64,000 bases of DNA, taken from assembly GCF_963924675.1 (NCBI RefSeq), contig NC_089221.1:141650263-141714262 (forward strand), in the 5' to 3' direction. Under the pieces are notes generated by a model. It was not told the DNA's origin and did not search any database. It was given only the letters and a program-made list of their open reading frames with translations. This stretch comes from Phocoena phocoena. Lineage: Eukaryota > Chordata > Mammalia > Artiodactyla > Phocoenidae. Below, piece after piece: positions 36,151-49,055 of the stretch (position 1 is the stretch's first letter; each line of letters opens with the position of its first letter). A program made the translations under genes and the position numbers.

Positions 36151-38096
36151 GGACTATATTAAGGAATGTCTTGGAAGGGTTTGCAGTATAAGCTAAGTGT
36201 TTTCATTGGAAGAAACATGATATATGGGGACCAGAGAGAAACATTTACCAGTTATGGGGGATAACCATGCTGTGTATCTGCACTTCAGATGTGATTTGTT
36301 TGATTTGGTGTCTTAAGAGTGGCACTGACTTTTTGATCTTCCACATTCTCATCATTCTGTATAGTCTTATATCCAGCTTTATAGAAGCATTTGGATTGCC
36401 TCATTTAACTTTAAAAAGTCCAGGACTTTTAATTTCTATAGCATAAAGTTTAATTGTTATTAAAAATGCAGATATGCCTGGTAAGGAAAGCGCTTTAACA
36501 TATCTGTGGTCATTTTATTTATTTTTATTGTAAACATTGGGTTAAATATGACCGAATGCAGATTCTGATGGTCAGGTGTGGGGTGGCAGGTGTGAAGGAC
36601 AGGAACCATGAAAACATTGATTCACCAGAGTACCCACCCTAGAAAGGGATAGATGTGTAGAAGCACAGGCAGAAAACACTGAGGACAACCTTGGCTTAAT
36701 GCTCTGTTCTTCCTTAAATAGGCTTAGGGATGCATCTGAGTCAAACTTATCATGATAAGTTGTGTATTTTGTTTTGTCATGAAGTAAATAGGAAAATCTT
36801 TTCAAAGTTATTTTTGTCTTAAAAAGAGATCATTTTATACCCTTCATCTCAGGTCATTTGCCCGTGTTCAATGATTCTTGACATAGGGGTCAGAACCAGG
36901 CATCTATCAAGAATTTTGTGGCAAAAATGAAGTGCTCTATTCAAATATCTTCTGACATTTCATTACATCTTAAAGAATTTATGTATACATTTATTGGAAT
37001 TATGAGAATACAACAACATAAATCCTGGAGAACTAGAGTTTAAACTAAATCTTAGAAACTTCTTGTCCAATTTTCAACATTATTCAGAAACCACTTCTAT
37101 AAGTTGAAATCAATGATTATCAGTCTTTTCAAAGAAATGAATTTATTTTTGTTTATTTGAATTTTTACAAAGAACGGAACATGTAAAACAAATTAAAATT
37201 ATAGGAATTTTGAAAATAGGGTGGGGAGCTTGGAGTTCCGTCTCACCCTTTCCCCTCTGGCCTCAACACTTGCCCTGCTTGGCGACTCCAGAAGGCCTCC
37301 TGGAATACAGTATGTTAACCATCAATATAAATTCATCTTGAAATCTTACAGAGTTTGGGAATTCCTACTCATGTGAGAGAGGCCTTTTTAATTTTGGGCT
37401 ACCCTATTTTTTTAAAATGCATTGCCATATACCTTTTGTTATTTCCCTGTGACTTTGGTTCTAGTTGTACCCTAATACTGACCCTACTTTGAGATATTTA
37501 ATATTTTTACCTCTCTTTGGCTTTATGCCTCTGTTTCCAATTCACTTATGAAAATGTTAGTAATCATACTATTGTGAATGAAAAGAACAGTTTTGTCCCT
37601 TTTCCTAAACATTGAATATATGCACATAATAAAGACGTAAATGGAAGCTATGTTTTGGAAGCTTCAAGCATATCAGAAATGGGAATTGTGTGCATACACA
37701 CCCATGCACGTGAGAGGGAGAGAACAGTGAGAACAATGTATTACTGTCCCTAAAATTAATTGTTAGTCTTGCCTATGCCCCATAACACTCTTGGATCTTT
37801 AAATATCAAATGTACTCACGTATTCAAAATTAGAATCTTGCTTCAACTCTCAGTTTAAAGCTAACACAATGAACTCAGACCTCATGATAAGTATTTTAGC
37901 TGCTCCTGATGCTCAGTCCTGACGCTTGCAATTGTCTCTGACCCTCAAGCTTGTGTGGTCTGGCCCTGGAGAATGCTTTGAAGCTCTGTTGGTTCATGAT
38001 GGAGGAGAATGAGCATTATAGAAGATTATCAATTGGTAGACCAGAATAGAGAAGTAGGTGAATCAGAAAATCGACTTCATAGACCAGTATAATAAT
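36151..38096. other. No recognised feature (1.9 kb)
   Basis: Unique sequence. A locally GC-richer patch at about 37210-37310 has no gene structure that I can support. Confidence 0.4.
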
Positions 38097-38621
38097 CTAG
38101 AATGAGATGATATATACCTGGATCGAGGTCATATTAGAACTGGAAATTGTGTGTAATGTTTCAAAGTAAAATTCATAAATGTTAACTACTACTTGTGATG
38201 AGGAAGAGAGTAAGAAATGATGTCTAATTCTTGAGCTTAGTTGATTAAGAAAATGTAAAGAGGGAATTTGGGAATAGGTACTGGTTTTAGTTAATTGTAC
38301 TTGGCATGGATTATAAACTCTGTTAACATTTGAATAAGTGAATTGAAACAGAGATGATCTGTCAATTATTGTAGCTGGCAGAGTTTTCCTACATTGAAAT
38401 TTCCAAGGTGAGAGTTGAAGAATCCGACTCAGTAGCCAATCGCTGCAAAAAAAGTTTTGGTGTAAAAAGGGAAGATGGCCAAGGAGTGATTGTTGAAGAC
38501 TTCTGGAAGTCATTGGATTTTTAAAAATGCAGTAAAAGGAAATAGAAATGTGGGGGGTAGGGAAGGATAGGGAGCATGAGAGATAAGGTGAGTGTTTAGA
38601 AAAGAGGCCTGGAAAGTGCAC
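38097..38621 (-). other. Long open stretch of unknown meaning (174 codons)
   Basis: This minus-strand frame starts with ATG and runs 174 codons, unusual for AT-rich non-repeat sequence. The product is rich in Ser, Phe, Leu and His with no recognised domain, signal peptide or membrane helix pattern that I trust. The plus strand is purine-rich with few stops in the complement, which can leave a frame open by chance. The DNA may belong to an old repeat that I cannot name. I do not call it a gene. Confidence 0.2.
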
Positions 38622-40019
38622 AGTCCCTGAGGCAAAGAAAGGAGAGCTTCAAGAAGACTCTGTTCGAAAGAAGGTACACTGAGGAAAAGGCCTCATACTT
38701 TGCAAGAACAACTGCCATCAATTTGTATAAAGCTACTGCTTCAGTCAAATAGTTTGTCTGTCTTCTACCAATTATTTAATTTCTCATCTTCATGTTTTCA
38801 TTTCCTTCATTTGAAATCCCTACCTCTTTCCTTCACGCTTTTTTAGCCTTTCCTTTTAAAATACCTAAACAAAACTACTGTCTTTCATAATTGATGCCAT
38901 TCATTACAGCCATTAATGAAATGTTGTCATAGTTGCATATCTTGCATTGTTTTAATTTTCATTTGTATAAATGTATGTGTGTGTACATAACTTCATTTAA
39001 ACATGAAACGGATTATTACACTACTTTTGTTGTATACACCAGAAAAGAGTTTTGATAGGTTGGAAAGTATAGACTTAAAATCAACATCGGTATACATAAA
39101 ATTTTATCTCTAAACTCTCTCTCCCCCTTGGTACCCAGTACCCCTGAATAGCATGAAATAGATCATGAATCATAATATCATTTGTGTTGTTTTATCCCAT
39201 ATCAGAAATCTCACCATATCAGGAGTACGTTCAAGGTGAGAATGTCGCCGGGGGGGGGGGGGGGGACATGAAGTGGAAGTGTTTAGGCAATGATTTGTTT
39301 GTACTGAGTTAACTTTTAGGGCTTGTTACCTTTCATGTGTCCAACAGCAATTAAAGAAAGAGCCTTCAATGATTTTAAAAGTGTGAGTAACATTGACTCA
39401 AATATCTTGCAAGTAAGTTGGGAAGTGTGTGTGTAAGGGGGAAGAAGGAGGTAAAGTGTGTGAGAAAAGGAAGACTGATTTTCTTTGAACGTGTCCCAGA
39501 ATGCTTTAACTGTTGAGGTTTTGCTTTGCTTCACTGATTGTTACAGATACTTATCTCACATAATCGGGGGCAATACCTAGAACAGGCTGCTATCTGTACA
39601 GCTCTCAAGTCTACTATGAGCTTCATCAGTTGACTCCATGACCTCTTTTACTTTTTTTTAAGTTAAAATTTTAGAATAAAATTCCAACCTGGGCTTTTCC
39701 ATATTTCCATTCTGGAAGTGAACATGCTCCATCATCCAGTGAGAGAGAGAAAAGTGAGCTGGAAAAGGAGAAAGCATCATCTCTCTCACCCCAGATATTC
39801 TTAGCAGAAAATCTAGAATAAGAAATTCAATCAAAAATTTTAAATAACAACAAATAGAACTCTGTGTAACAAGAAGTTCCATTTGGGCAGGTTCTTAGAA
39901 TAAAGTTCATGATAGAGTTAAGGCAATCTAATCAATTAGGGACTATAATGGAGTAAAAGATTAAGTTAGAAAAATAAATCTGGAAATACTAAAGTCAAGA
40001 CATACCCCTCCTATCTCAC
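38622..40019. other. No recognised gene; contains a G16 run
   Basis: Unique sequence. The only outstanding element is the homopolymer at 39250-39265. Confidence 0.4.
39250..39265 (+). repeat. G16 homopolymer
   Basis: Sixteen consecutive G after gtcgcc and before acatg. Long G runs are rare in mammalian DNA and error-prone in sequencing, so the length may be inexact. Confidence 0.85.
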
Positions 40020-40390
40020 CTCTTCCCACTCTTCCTCTCTTTTACTGTGTTCCATGAACATTGTCCTATTTCTCCTTCAACCATGCCAAGCTCTTCTGAA
40101 TCTCAAGGCATTACATACACTATGCCTTCTGTGGACACTGCTCCTCCACCACCCTGTTTTTACATGGCTGCCTACTTCTTGTCATTAGTTGAAAGCTCAA
40201 AATTTTCCTTCTTTTCCACATACTACATGTGTGGGCACATACACACCGTCGTTTTCTTCATAGTACTTAAATGTTTAGACTGAAGGATCTTGTGCAGAGC
40301 AGTAGCCTTTCTTGTCCTCTCTCAGTATTCCAGTGTATAGATCAGTATCTACTTGGAGTGAGGACTCATTAAGCATTTGTTGAATGAACG
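40020..40390 (+). mobile_element. L2 LINE 3' part
   Basis: Blocks in L2 order: tcctccttcaaccatgccaagctcttctgaatctcaaggcatt (near 40070-40115), ctatgccttctgtggacactgctcc, then the terminus aagcatttgttgaatgaacg at 40373-40391. Frame decayed. Confidence 0.6.
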
Positions 40391-42202
40391 TAGCCTTTTA
40401 CCAAGGCAAAGAACAGAATAGTGTGCCTAGATCCCCAGGAAATTTTTACAATTGTGTCTTAGTTAATGTTTTCCTAACATTTTGTTGACTTTGGCTGACA
40501 GATATTGGCCATTTCTTCATTAGCCAGTAATAAGATGAACAGGACTTAAATAGCTGTATGTCATTACTATGTAGATCAGCATGAGACTGAAGATTATTGT
40601 AGATACACTGCCAAGAGGGTAGCAAATTTGTGTTAAATTATGTATAGACACTCTTTTTAACCCTTGGGTGCTGTGTGATCTGCATATTTATTATTAAGTT
40701 TCACTTAATGCATTGTTGCCGTTTGCTTAATATATTTAAATCAATTCCTATGTTTTTATGGCTGAAGATAGATGTTGATACACACATGTATAGCAGAGTT
40801 CTGGAGGCCAGAACACTTGTTTATGAATCATTGCATATTTAATTGTCAATGATTTGTATTTAGAAAGCATTTATATTTAAATATGTCCTATATTAGACAA
40901 CTACCAAATGCCTAAGCCCTACTGCATATTTTAAATTTTCCAAGGATGGTTGAAGTGTAAGATGGTAATTATCTTTTTCTGATGTGTTGGTGCTATTAAA
41001 ATCATATCATGATAACTTATCATTTACATATAAATCTTGTTGAAATTTCAAAGCCCTGTGCTGAAAATATAAAAATAAATATATTTAATATAATTGACAT
41101 AAGATTGCTATTTTCCACAATTTTTCTGACGGTAATAAGAGAGATCCACTTTTGCATGCCTCTTCAAACAGCATTTTGAATTCTATCAACATCACACTCC
41201 TTTTATCCCCAGTAGTTGAAGTCTCAAAAGACTATCTCACCACAAAAATAACATCTGAAATATCAACTCTATGCATATAAATTCAGTTGGAAGGAGAAAA
41301 CACTTCATGACTTTAGAGATGTCAATTTTGTTACAAACTGTTTCTTCTACATAGAGCTATGTGAGCATGTGAGAATATATGTGTAAATTAATGTGTAATT
41401 CTTTCATTTTCCATTATAACTCAGTGTGCAAAAGAAGTATATAAATGCAGGTATACAGTAAAATCAAGAGTTACCACAGACTATATACCTGTTTACATGT
41501 GAATTCTTTATACCTTAATTCTAAATTTACCACAAAGAACTCAGGTTAACAAATGATATGTAGGCGTTCATCATCCCAAAGTTCAACTCTTCCTTTTTTT
41601 CTTCTTTTCTTTCTTTTGAAATCTTACAAACCAATTAAAAATGTCCTGCCTCTTTCTCTTCTTCCTCCCACTTACTGCATACACATACACAATCTTAAAA
41701 ACCTGGATTTCTCATCTTTAAATTTTTCCTTTGTTTTTAAACTAATGTTTGCATCATTTTCCTGATTATTCACATTTAAAAGCATGTATTCAAATCTACT
41801 TTCTCCTCATCTCACACATCCATTTAGTAAACAATGATGAATTAAAATCCAAATATGGCATATATGCAGCCAGCTCATTCCAGTCTCTCTGTTGGTCTCT
41901 GAATCAAGACAATTAGCTTGGATCGCCAGGAATAAAATAGAGCACAGCTATAATTATGATGCATGTCACCCCACAAATGCCCCATGATTCTTCATTACAG
42001 AAAAAAGAAAGCCATTCTCTGGTTTTTAAATCACACTTTTAAATCAATCGATCATGCTTGTTGCAAAAATTCAAACTGAAAAATATGTAGACATAGGGAT
42101 AAAAATTCTTCAGTACTATCACTTTCCTATAATACTGCTCCCATCTTAGTTAATATCTGATGGTAAACAATTAGGACGGCATGATTCCACATCTAGTTTT
42201 GA

Positions 42203-42248
<46 letters not shown>

Positions 42249-42920
42249 TTGTAACCATATTGAAAACAGATACTGGTATGATGAATTCACAATTTACTTT
42301 TTTATAATTAAATTGAATTTCAATTTATGTAGCCATTTTTTCATTAGAAAAGTAGATACAGTGTTTTGAACATAGAAACCTGTAAATTTAATTGAAAAAC
42401 AATAAATTTGTTTAATTGAATTGTTTATATTTTACCAATATAAGACCAAATAGTAATGTAAAAATAGTTTAATTTGTGAAGTCATAAATAATTAAAAATA
42501 ATTAAAACACTTTCTCTAAGTATCTTATTTACTGATAGAATCAAACATAGAGTTTTAGATTAGTTGCTCAATGAATACTTGAATCATTTAATGTATGATA
42601 CTTTAGGTATCATTTTAGTTAATTTAAAGGACTTGAGGACATAGCACAATATTTTAAATAAAACATATTCTGATATATTTTATCAACAGCATTGGATAAA
42701 GTGATCTTTATTGTATACATGGTAAATAAGGGAAAATGACTTTCCTTTTTTTTCTTGTTACCTTTCCTATTCTATACTCTGATGCCTGTTATTAAAATTT
42801 AAAGATAAATATTTTTCACAACCTCCCTGCATAGTTCATATACACAATTAAGATGAAGAATTACTGCCTTTCTATGGTATGCAGTTAACACTACTTAATA
42901 TTTGTGATTTAAAATGTATT
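40391..42920. other. No recognised gene; contains a (TG)n tract
   Basis: AT-rich unique sequence with one dinucleotide repeat at 42204-42240. No repeat family that I can name. Confidence 0.4.
42204..42240 (+). repeat. (TG)n microsatellite
   Basis: About 18 TG units, from gaatg to aaaatag. Confidence 0.95.
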
Positions 42921-42994
42921 TTTCAGGATGAATTGAAATCTATCCAGAGTTTATAGAGAACTCTTACAGCTCAACAAAATTTCACAGATGGATA

Positions 42995-43084
42995 ATAATG
43001 TTGACTATCTTTTCATGTGCTTATTGGCCATTTGTATGTCTTTTTTAGAGAAATGTTTATTCAAATTCTTGGCATATTTTTATT
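42995..43084 (-). mobile_element. Old L1 fragment left of the younger L1
   Basis: In reverse complement this reads an ORF2 segment of the [21 protein letters not shown] type, strongly diverged. It probably belongs to the same old L1 that continues at 49056 on the other side of the younger L1. A short plus-strand L1-like piece (about 42935-42985) lies next to it; its relation is unclear. Confidence 0.55.
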
Positions 43085-43476
43085 TTATTTTTTAACATCT
43101 TTACTGGAGTATAATCGCTTTACGTTGGTGTGTGAGTTTCTGCTTTATAACAGAATGAATCAGCTATACATATACATATATCTCCCTATCTCCTCCCTCT
43201 TGCGTCTCCCTCCCACCCGCGCTATACCCACCCCCCCTATACCCACCCCTCTACTTGGTCACAGGGCACCGAGCTGATCTCCCTGTGCTATGAGGCTGCT
43301 TCCCACTAGCTATCTGTTTTACATTTGGTAGTGTATATATGTCCATGCCACTCTCTCACTTCGTCCCAGCTTACCCTTCCCCTACCCCATGTCCTCAAGT
43401 CCATTCTCTACATCTGCGTCTTTATTCCCGTCCTGCCCTTAGGTTTTTCATAACCATTTTTTTTTTTTAGATTCTC

Positions 43477-43477
<1 letters not shown>

Positions 43478-43513
<36 letters not shown>

Positions 43514-46500
43514 TAGCATACGGTATTTTTTCTCTTTCTGACTTACTTCACTGTGTATGACAGACTCTAGGTCCATCCACCTCACTACAAATAACTCAAT
43601 TTCCTTTCTTTTCATGGCTGAGTAATATTCCATTGTATATGTGTGCCACATCTTCTTTATCCATTCATCTGTTGATGGACACTTAGGTTGCTTCCATGTC
43701 CTGGCGATTGTAAATAGAGCTGCAATGAACATTGTGGTACATGACTCTTTTTGAATTATGGTTTTCTCAGGGTATATGCCCAGTAGTGGGATTGCTGGGC
43801 CATATGGTAGTTCTATTTGAGGTTTTTTAAGGACCCTCCATACTGTTCTCCACAATGGCTGTACCAATTCACATTCCCACCAGCAGTGCAAGAGTGTTCC
43901 CTTTTCTCCACACCCTCTCCAGCATTTATTGTTTCTAGATGTTTTGATGATGGCCATTCTGACTGGTGTGAGATGATATCTCATTGTAGTTTTGATTTGC
44001 ATATTTCTAATGATTAATGATGCTGAGCATTCTTTCATGTGTTTGTTGGCAGTCTGTATATCTTCTTTGGAGAAATGTCTATTTAGGTCTTCTGCCCATT
44101 TTTGGATTGGGTTGTTTGTTTTTTTTGATATTGAGCTGCATGAGTTGCTTTTATGTTTTGGAGATTAATCCTTTGTCAGTTGCTTCATTTGCAAATATTT
44201 TTTCCCATTCTGAGGGTTGTCTTTTGGTCTTGTTTATGGCTTCCTTTGCTATCCAAAAGCTTTGAAGTTTCATTAAGTCCCATTTGTTAATTTTTGTTTT
44301 TATTTCCATTTCTCTAAGAGGTGGGTCAAAAAGGATATTGTTTTCCTTTAAGAGTTTTATAGTGTCTGGCCTTACATTTAGGTCTTAAATCCATTTTGAG
44401 TTTATTTTTGTGTATGGTGTTAGGGAGTGTTCTAATTTCATTCTTTTATATATAGCTGTCCAGTTTTCCCAGCACCACTTACTGAAGAGGCTGTCTTTTC
44501 TCCATTGTATATTCTTGCCTCCTTTATCAAAAATGTGACCATATGTGTGTGCGTTTATCTCTGGGCTTTCTCTCCTGTCCCACTGATGTAAATTTCTTTT
44601 TTTATAACAGTACCATACTGTCTTGATTACTGTAGTTTTCTAGTCTGAAGTTCAGGCACCTGATTCCTCCAGCTCTGTTTTTCTTTCTCAAGATTGCTTT
44701 GGCTATTCAGGGTCTTCTGTGTTTCCATACAAATTGTGAAATTTTTTGTTCTAGTTCTGTGAAGAATGCCATTGGTAGTTTGATAGGGATTGCATTGAAT
44801 CTTTAGATTGCTTTGGGTAGTATAGTCATTTTCACAATGTTGAGTCTTCCAATCCAAGAACATGGTATGTCTCTCCATCTGTTTGTATCATCTTTCATTT
44901 CTTTCATCAGTGTCTTATAGTTTTCTGCATACAGGTCTTTTGTTTCCTTAGGTAGGTTTACTCTTAGGTTATTTATTCTTTTTGTTGCAGTGGTAAATGG
45001 GAGTGTTTCCTTAGTTTCTCTTTCAGATTTTTCATCATTAGTGTATAGGAATGCAAGAGATTTCTGTGCATTAATTTTGTATTCTGCTACTTTACCAAAT
45101 TCATTGATTGGCTCTAGTAGTTTTCTGGTAGCGTCTTTAGGATTCTCTTTGTATAGTATCATGTCATCTGCAAACAGTGACAGTTTTACTTCTTCCTTTC
45201 TGATTTGGATTCCTTTTATTTATTTTTCTTCTCTGACTGCTGTGGCTAAAACTTCCAAAACTATGTTGAATAATAGTGGTGAGAATGGGCAACCTTGTCT
45301 TGTTCCTGATCTTACAGGAAACGGTTTCAGTTTTTCACCATTGAGAACGATGTTGCCTGTGAGTTTGTCATATATGGCCTTTATTATGTTGAGGTAAGTT
45401 CCCTCTTTGCCTACTTTCTGGAGGATTTTTTAATCATAAATGGGTGCTGAATTTTGTCAAAAGCTTCTTCTGCATCTATTGAGATGATCATGTGGTTTTT
45501 CTCCCTCAATTTGTTAATATGGTGTATCACATTGATTGATTTGTGTATATTGAAGTATCCTTGCATTCCTGGGACAAACCCCACTTGATCATGCTGTATG
45601 ATCCTTTTAATGTGCTGTTGGATTCTGTTTGCTAGTATTTTGTTGAGGATTTTTGCATCTATGTTCATCAGTGATATTGGCCTGTAGTTTTCTTTCTTTG
45701 TGACATCTTTGTCTGTTTTTGGTATCAGGGTGATGGTGGTCTCATAGAATGAGTTTGGGAGTGTTCCTCCCTCTGCTGTATTTTGGAAGAGTTTGAGAAG
45801 GATAGCTGTTAGCTCTTCTTTAAATGTTTGATAGAATTTGCCTGTGAAGCCATCTGGTCCTGGGCTTTTTTTTGTTGGAAGATTTTTAATCACAGTCTCA
45901 ATTTCAGTGCTTGTGATTGGTCTGTTTATATTTTCTGTTTCTGCCTGGTTCAGTCTAAGAAGGTTATGCTTTTCTAAGAATTTGTCCATTTCTTCCAAGT
46001 GGTCCATTCTATTGGCATATAGTTGCTTGTAGTAATCTCTCATGATCCTTTGTATTTCTGCAGTGCCAGTTGTTACTTCTCCTTTTTCATTTCTAATTCT
46101 ATTGATTTGAGTCTTCTCCCTTTTTTTCTTGATGAGTCTGGCTAATGGTTTATCAATTTTGTCTTCTCAGAGAACCAACTTTTAGTTTTATTGATCCTTG
46201 CTATTGTTTCCTTCATTTTATTTTTCATTTATTTCTGATCGGATCTTTATGATTTCTTTCCTTCCACTAACTTTTGGGTTATTTTGTTCTTCTGTCTCTA
46301 ATTGCTTTAGGTGTAGATTAGGTTTTTTATTTGAGATGTTTCTTGTTTCTTGAAGTAGGATTGTATTGCTATAAACTTCCCTCTTAGAACTGCTTTTGCT
46401 GCAGCCAATAGGTTTTGGGTTGTCATGTTTTCATTGTCTTGCGTTTCTTGGTATTTTTTGATTTCCTCTTTGATTTCTTCAGTGATCTCTTGGTTATTAA

Positions 46501-47230
46501 GTATTGTATTGTTTAGCCTCCAAGTGTTTGTATTTTTTTACAGATTTTTTCCTGTAATTGATACCTAATCTCATAGCGTTGTGGTCAGAAAAGATACTTG
46601 ATACGATTTCAATTTTCTTAAATTTACCAAGGCTTGATTTGTGTTCCAAGATATGACCTATTCTGGAGAATGTTCCATGAGCACTTGAGAAGAAAGTGTA
46701 TTCTGTTGTTTTGGGATGGAATGTCCTATAAATATCAGTTAAGTCCATCTTGTTTAATGTATCATTCAAAGCTTGTGTTTATTTTCATTTTGGATGATCT
46801 GTCCATTGGTGAAAGTGGGGTGTTAAAGTCCCCTACTATGATTGTGTTACTGTCAATTTCCTCTTTTATGGCTGTTAGTATTTGCCTTATGTATTGAGGT
46901 GCTCCTATGTTGGGTGCATAAATATGTACAATTGTTATATCTTCTTCTTGGATTGATCCCTTGATCATTATGTAGTGTCCTTCTTTGTCTCTTCTAATAG
47001 TCTTTATTTTAAAGTCTATTTTGTCTGATATGAGAATTGCTACTCCAGCTTTCTTTTGATTTTCATTTGCATGGAATGTCTTTTTCCATCTCCTCACTTT
47101 CAGTTTGTATGTGTCCCTAGGTGTGAAATGGGTCTCTTGTAGACAGCATATATACAGGTCTTGTTTTTGTATCTATTCAGCCAGTCTATATCTTTTGATT
47201 GAAACATTTAATCCTTTTTCATTTAAGGTA
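43478..47230 (-). pseudogene. L1 ORF2 pseudogene (endonuclease + reverse transcriptase)
   Basis: The endonuclease is in pieces at 47097-46762 (GVAILISDKIDFK, VGDFNTPLS) and 46769-46497 (TFSRIGHILEHK, SDHNAM). In the second motif the usual Asp of SRIDH is Gly. Reverse transcriptase lies at 46043-45411 ([30 protein letters not shown]) and 45162-44803, and the FADD motif region falls at the break near 45165. The C-terminal 186 codons (44038-43478) are open, including a cysteine motif ([18 protein letters not shown]). They end in an abnormal Thr-His repeat from a (TG)n expansion. Stops and frameshifts separate the pieces, so it is inactive. Confidence 0.88.
43489..43513 (+). repeat. (TG)n expansion at the end of L1 ORF2
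   Basis: A run of TG units following (TA)n, inside the last codons of ORF2. In the sister copies the same place reads a short cacatatatgg-type sequence. Confidence 0.9.
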
Positions 47231-47317
47231 ATTATCGATATGTATGTTCCTATTACCATTTTCTTAATTGTTTTTGGTTTGTTATTGTAGGTCTTTTCCT
47301 TCTCTTGTGTTTCCTGC

Positions 47318-48208
47318 CTAGAGAAGTTCCTTTAGCATTTGTTTTATAGCTGGTTTGGTGGTTCTGAATTCTCTTTGCTTTTGCTTGTTTGTAAAGGTTT
47401 TAATTTCTCCATCGAATCTGAATGAGATCCTTGTTGGGTAGAGTAATCTTGGTTATAGGTTTCTCTCCTTCATCACTTTAAATATGTCTTGCCAGTCCCT
47501 TCTGGCTTGCAGAGTTTCTGCTGAAAGATCAGTTGTTAACCTTATGGGGATTCCCTTGTGTGTTATTTGGTGTTTTTCCCTTGCTGCTTTTAATATTTTT
47601 TCTTTGTATTTAATTATTGATAGTTTGATTAATATGTGTCTTGGTGTGTTTCTCCTTGGATTTGTCCTCTGTGGGACTCTGTGTGCTTCCCGGACTTGAT
47701 TAACTTATTTATTTTCCCATACTAGGGAAGTTTTCAACTATAATCTCTTCAAATATTTTCTTAGTCCCTTTATTTTTCTCTTCTTCTTCTGGGACCCCTG
47801 TAATTCGAATGTTGGTGTGTTTAGTGTTGTCCCAGAGGTCTCTGCGACTATCCTGCATTCTTTTCATTCTTTTTTGTTTATTCTGCTCTGCAGTAGTTAT
47901 TTCCACTATTTTATCTTCCAGGTTACTTATCCGTTCTTCTGCCTCAGTTATTCTGCTATTGATTTCTTCTGGAGAATGTTTTAATTTCATTTATTGTGTT
48001 GTTCATCATTGTTTGTTTGCTCTTTAGTTCTTCTATGTCCTTATTAAATATTTCTTATATTTTCTCCATTCTATTTCCAGTGTTTGGGATCATCTTTAGT
48101 ATCTTTTCTCTGATTTATTTTTCAGGTAGACTGCCTATTTCCTCCTCATTTGTTTGCTCTGGTGGGTTTTTACCTTGCTCCTTCATCTGTATTTGTCTGT
48201 CTTCTCAT
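47318..48208 (-). pseudogene. L1 ORF1 pseudogene
   Basis: ORF1 of the second long L1. The start codon corresponds to CAT at 48206-48208 and the family stop TAG to 47320-47318, 297 codons apart. Clear ORF1 motifs appear at 47990-47709: INSRITEAEERISNLEDKIVE (coiled coil) and NIRITGVPEEEEKNKGTKKIFEE (RRM-like region). The frame is broken in the N-terminal part (after about 47990) and after the PSMGK stop near 47709. The two nonsense codons of the 9-16 kb copy are not shared. Confidence 0.85.
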
Positions 48209-49055
48209 TTTGCTCAACTTACTGTGTTTGGGGTCTCCTTTTCACAGGCTGCAGGTTTGTAGTTCCTGTTGTTTTTGATGTCTGCCCCCAGTGGCCAAGG
48301 TTGATTCAGTGGGTTGTGTAGGCTTCCTGGTGAGGAGCACTAGTGCCTGTGTTCTGGTGGCTGTATCTTGTCTTTCTGGTGGGCAGTACTGCATCCGGTG
48401 GTGTGTTTTGGGGTGTCTGTGACCTTATTATGATTTTAGGCAGGCTCTCCTCTGATGGGTGGGGTTGTGTTGCTGTCTTGCTAGTTGTTTGGCATAGGGT
48501 GTCCAGCACTGTAGCTTGCTGGTCGTTGAGTGGAGTTGGGTCTTAGCGTTGAGGTGGAGATCTCTGGAAGAGCTTTTGTCATTTGCTATTATGTGGAGCC
48601 GGGAGGTCCCTGGTGGACCATTGTCCTGAACTTGGCTCTCCCACCTCAGAGGCACAGGCCTGACACCTGACTGGAGCACCAAGACCCTGTCAGCCACACG
48701 ACTCTGAAGAAAAGGGAGGGAAAAAAGAAAGAAGGAAAGAAAAAAATAAAGTTATTATATTAAATATAAATAACTATTAAAATAAAGAAAAATTATAAAG
48801 GAATATAAAAGTAAAAGAAAAGAGCAACCAAACAAAAAAAAACAAAAAAAAAATCCATCAATGATAACAAGCTCTAAAGAGTATACTAAACAAAACAAAA
48901 CAAAACAAAAAAAATGGACAGACAGAACCCTAGGCCAAGTGGTAAAAGCAAAGCTATACAGACAAAATCACACACTGAAGCATACACATACACACTCACA
49001 AAAAAGAGAAAAAGGAAAAAAATATATAGTTGCTCCCAAAGTCCACTGCCTCAAT
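48209..49055 (-). other. Proximal L1 5' UTR, truncated
   Basis: Similar to 14160-15035 of the full-length copy. It includes the shortened purine tract at about 48710-48750 and the agaaccctaggccaagtgg block at 48925. The distal promoter is missing. Confidence 0.8.

Larger units (their letters stand above)
43085..49055 (-). mobile_element. LINE-1 (about 6 kb), truncated within its 5' UTR
   Basis: Minus-strand L1 of the same type as the 9-16 kb copy, in the same order: 3' UTR (about 43094-43477), ORF2 (43478 to about 47230), ORF1 (47318-48208) and the proximal 5' UTR. Similarity to the other copy ends at about 49055 (gctcccaaagtccactgcctcaat), equivalent to about 15035 there. The CpG-rich promoter part is therefore absent. 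No convincing target duplication was found. Confidence 0.9.

Noticed and set aside
42935..43084. A third twin-priming inversion
   Set aside because: The plus part lies at lower coordinates and the minus part at higher. Twin priming gives the other arrangement for either insertion strand, so they are separate fragments.
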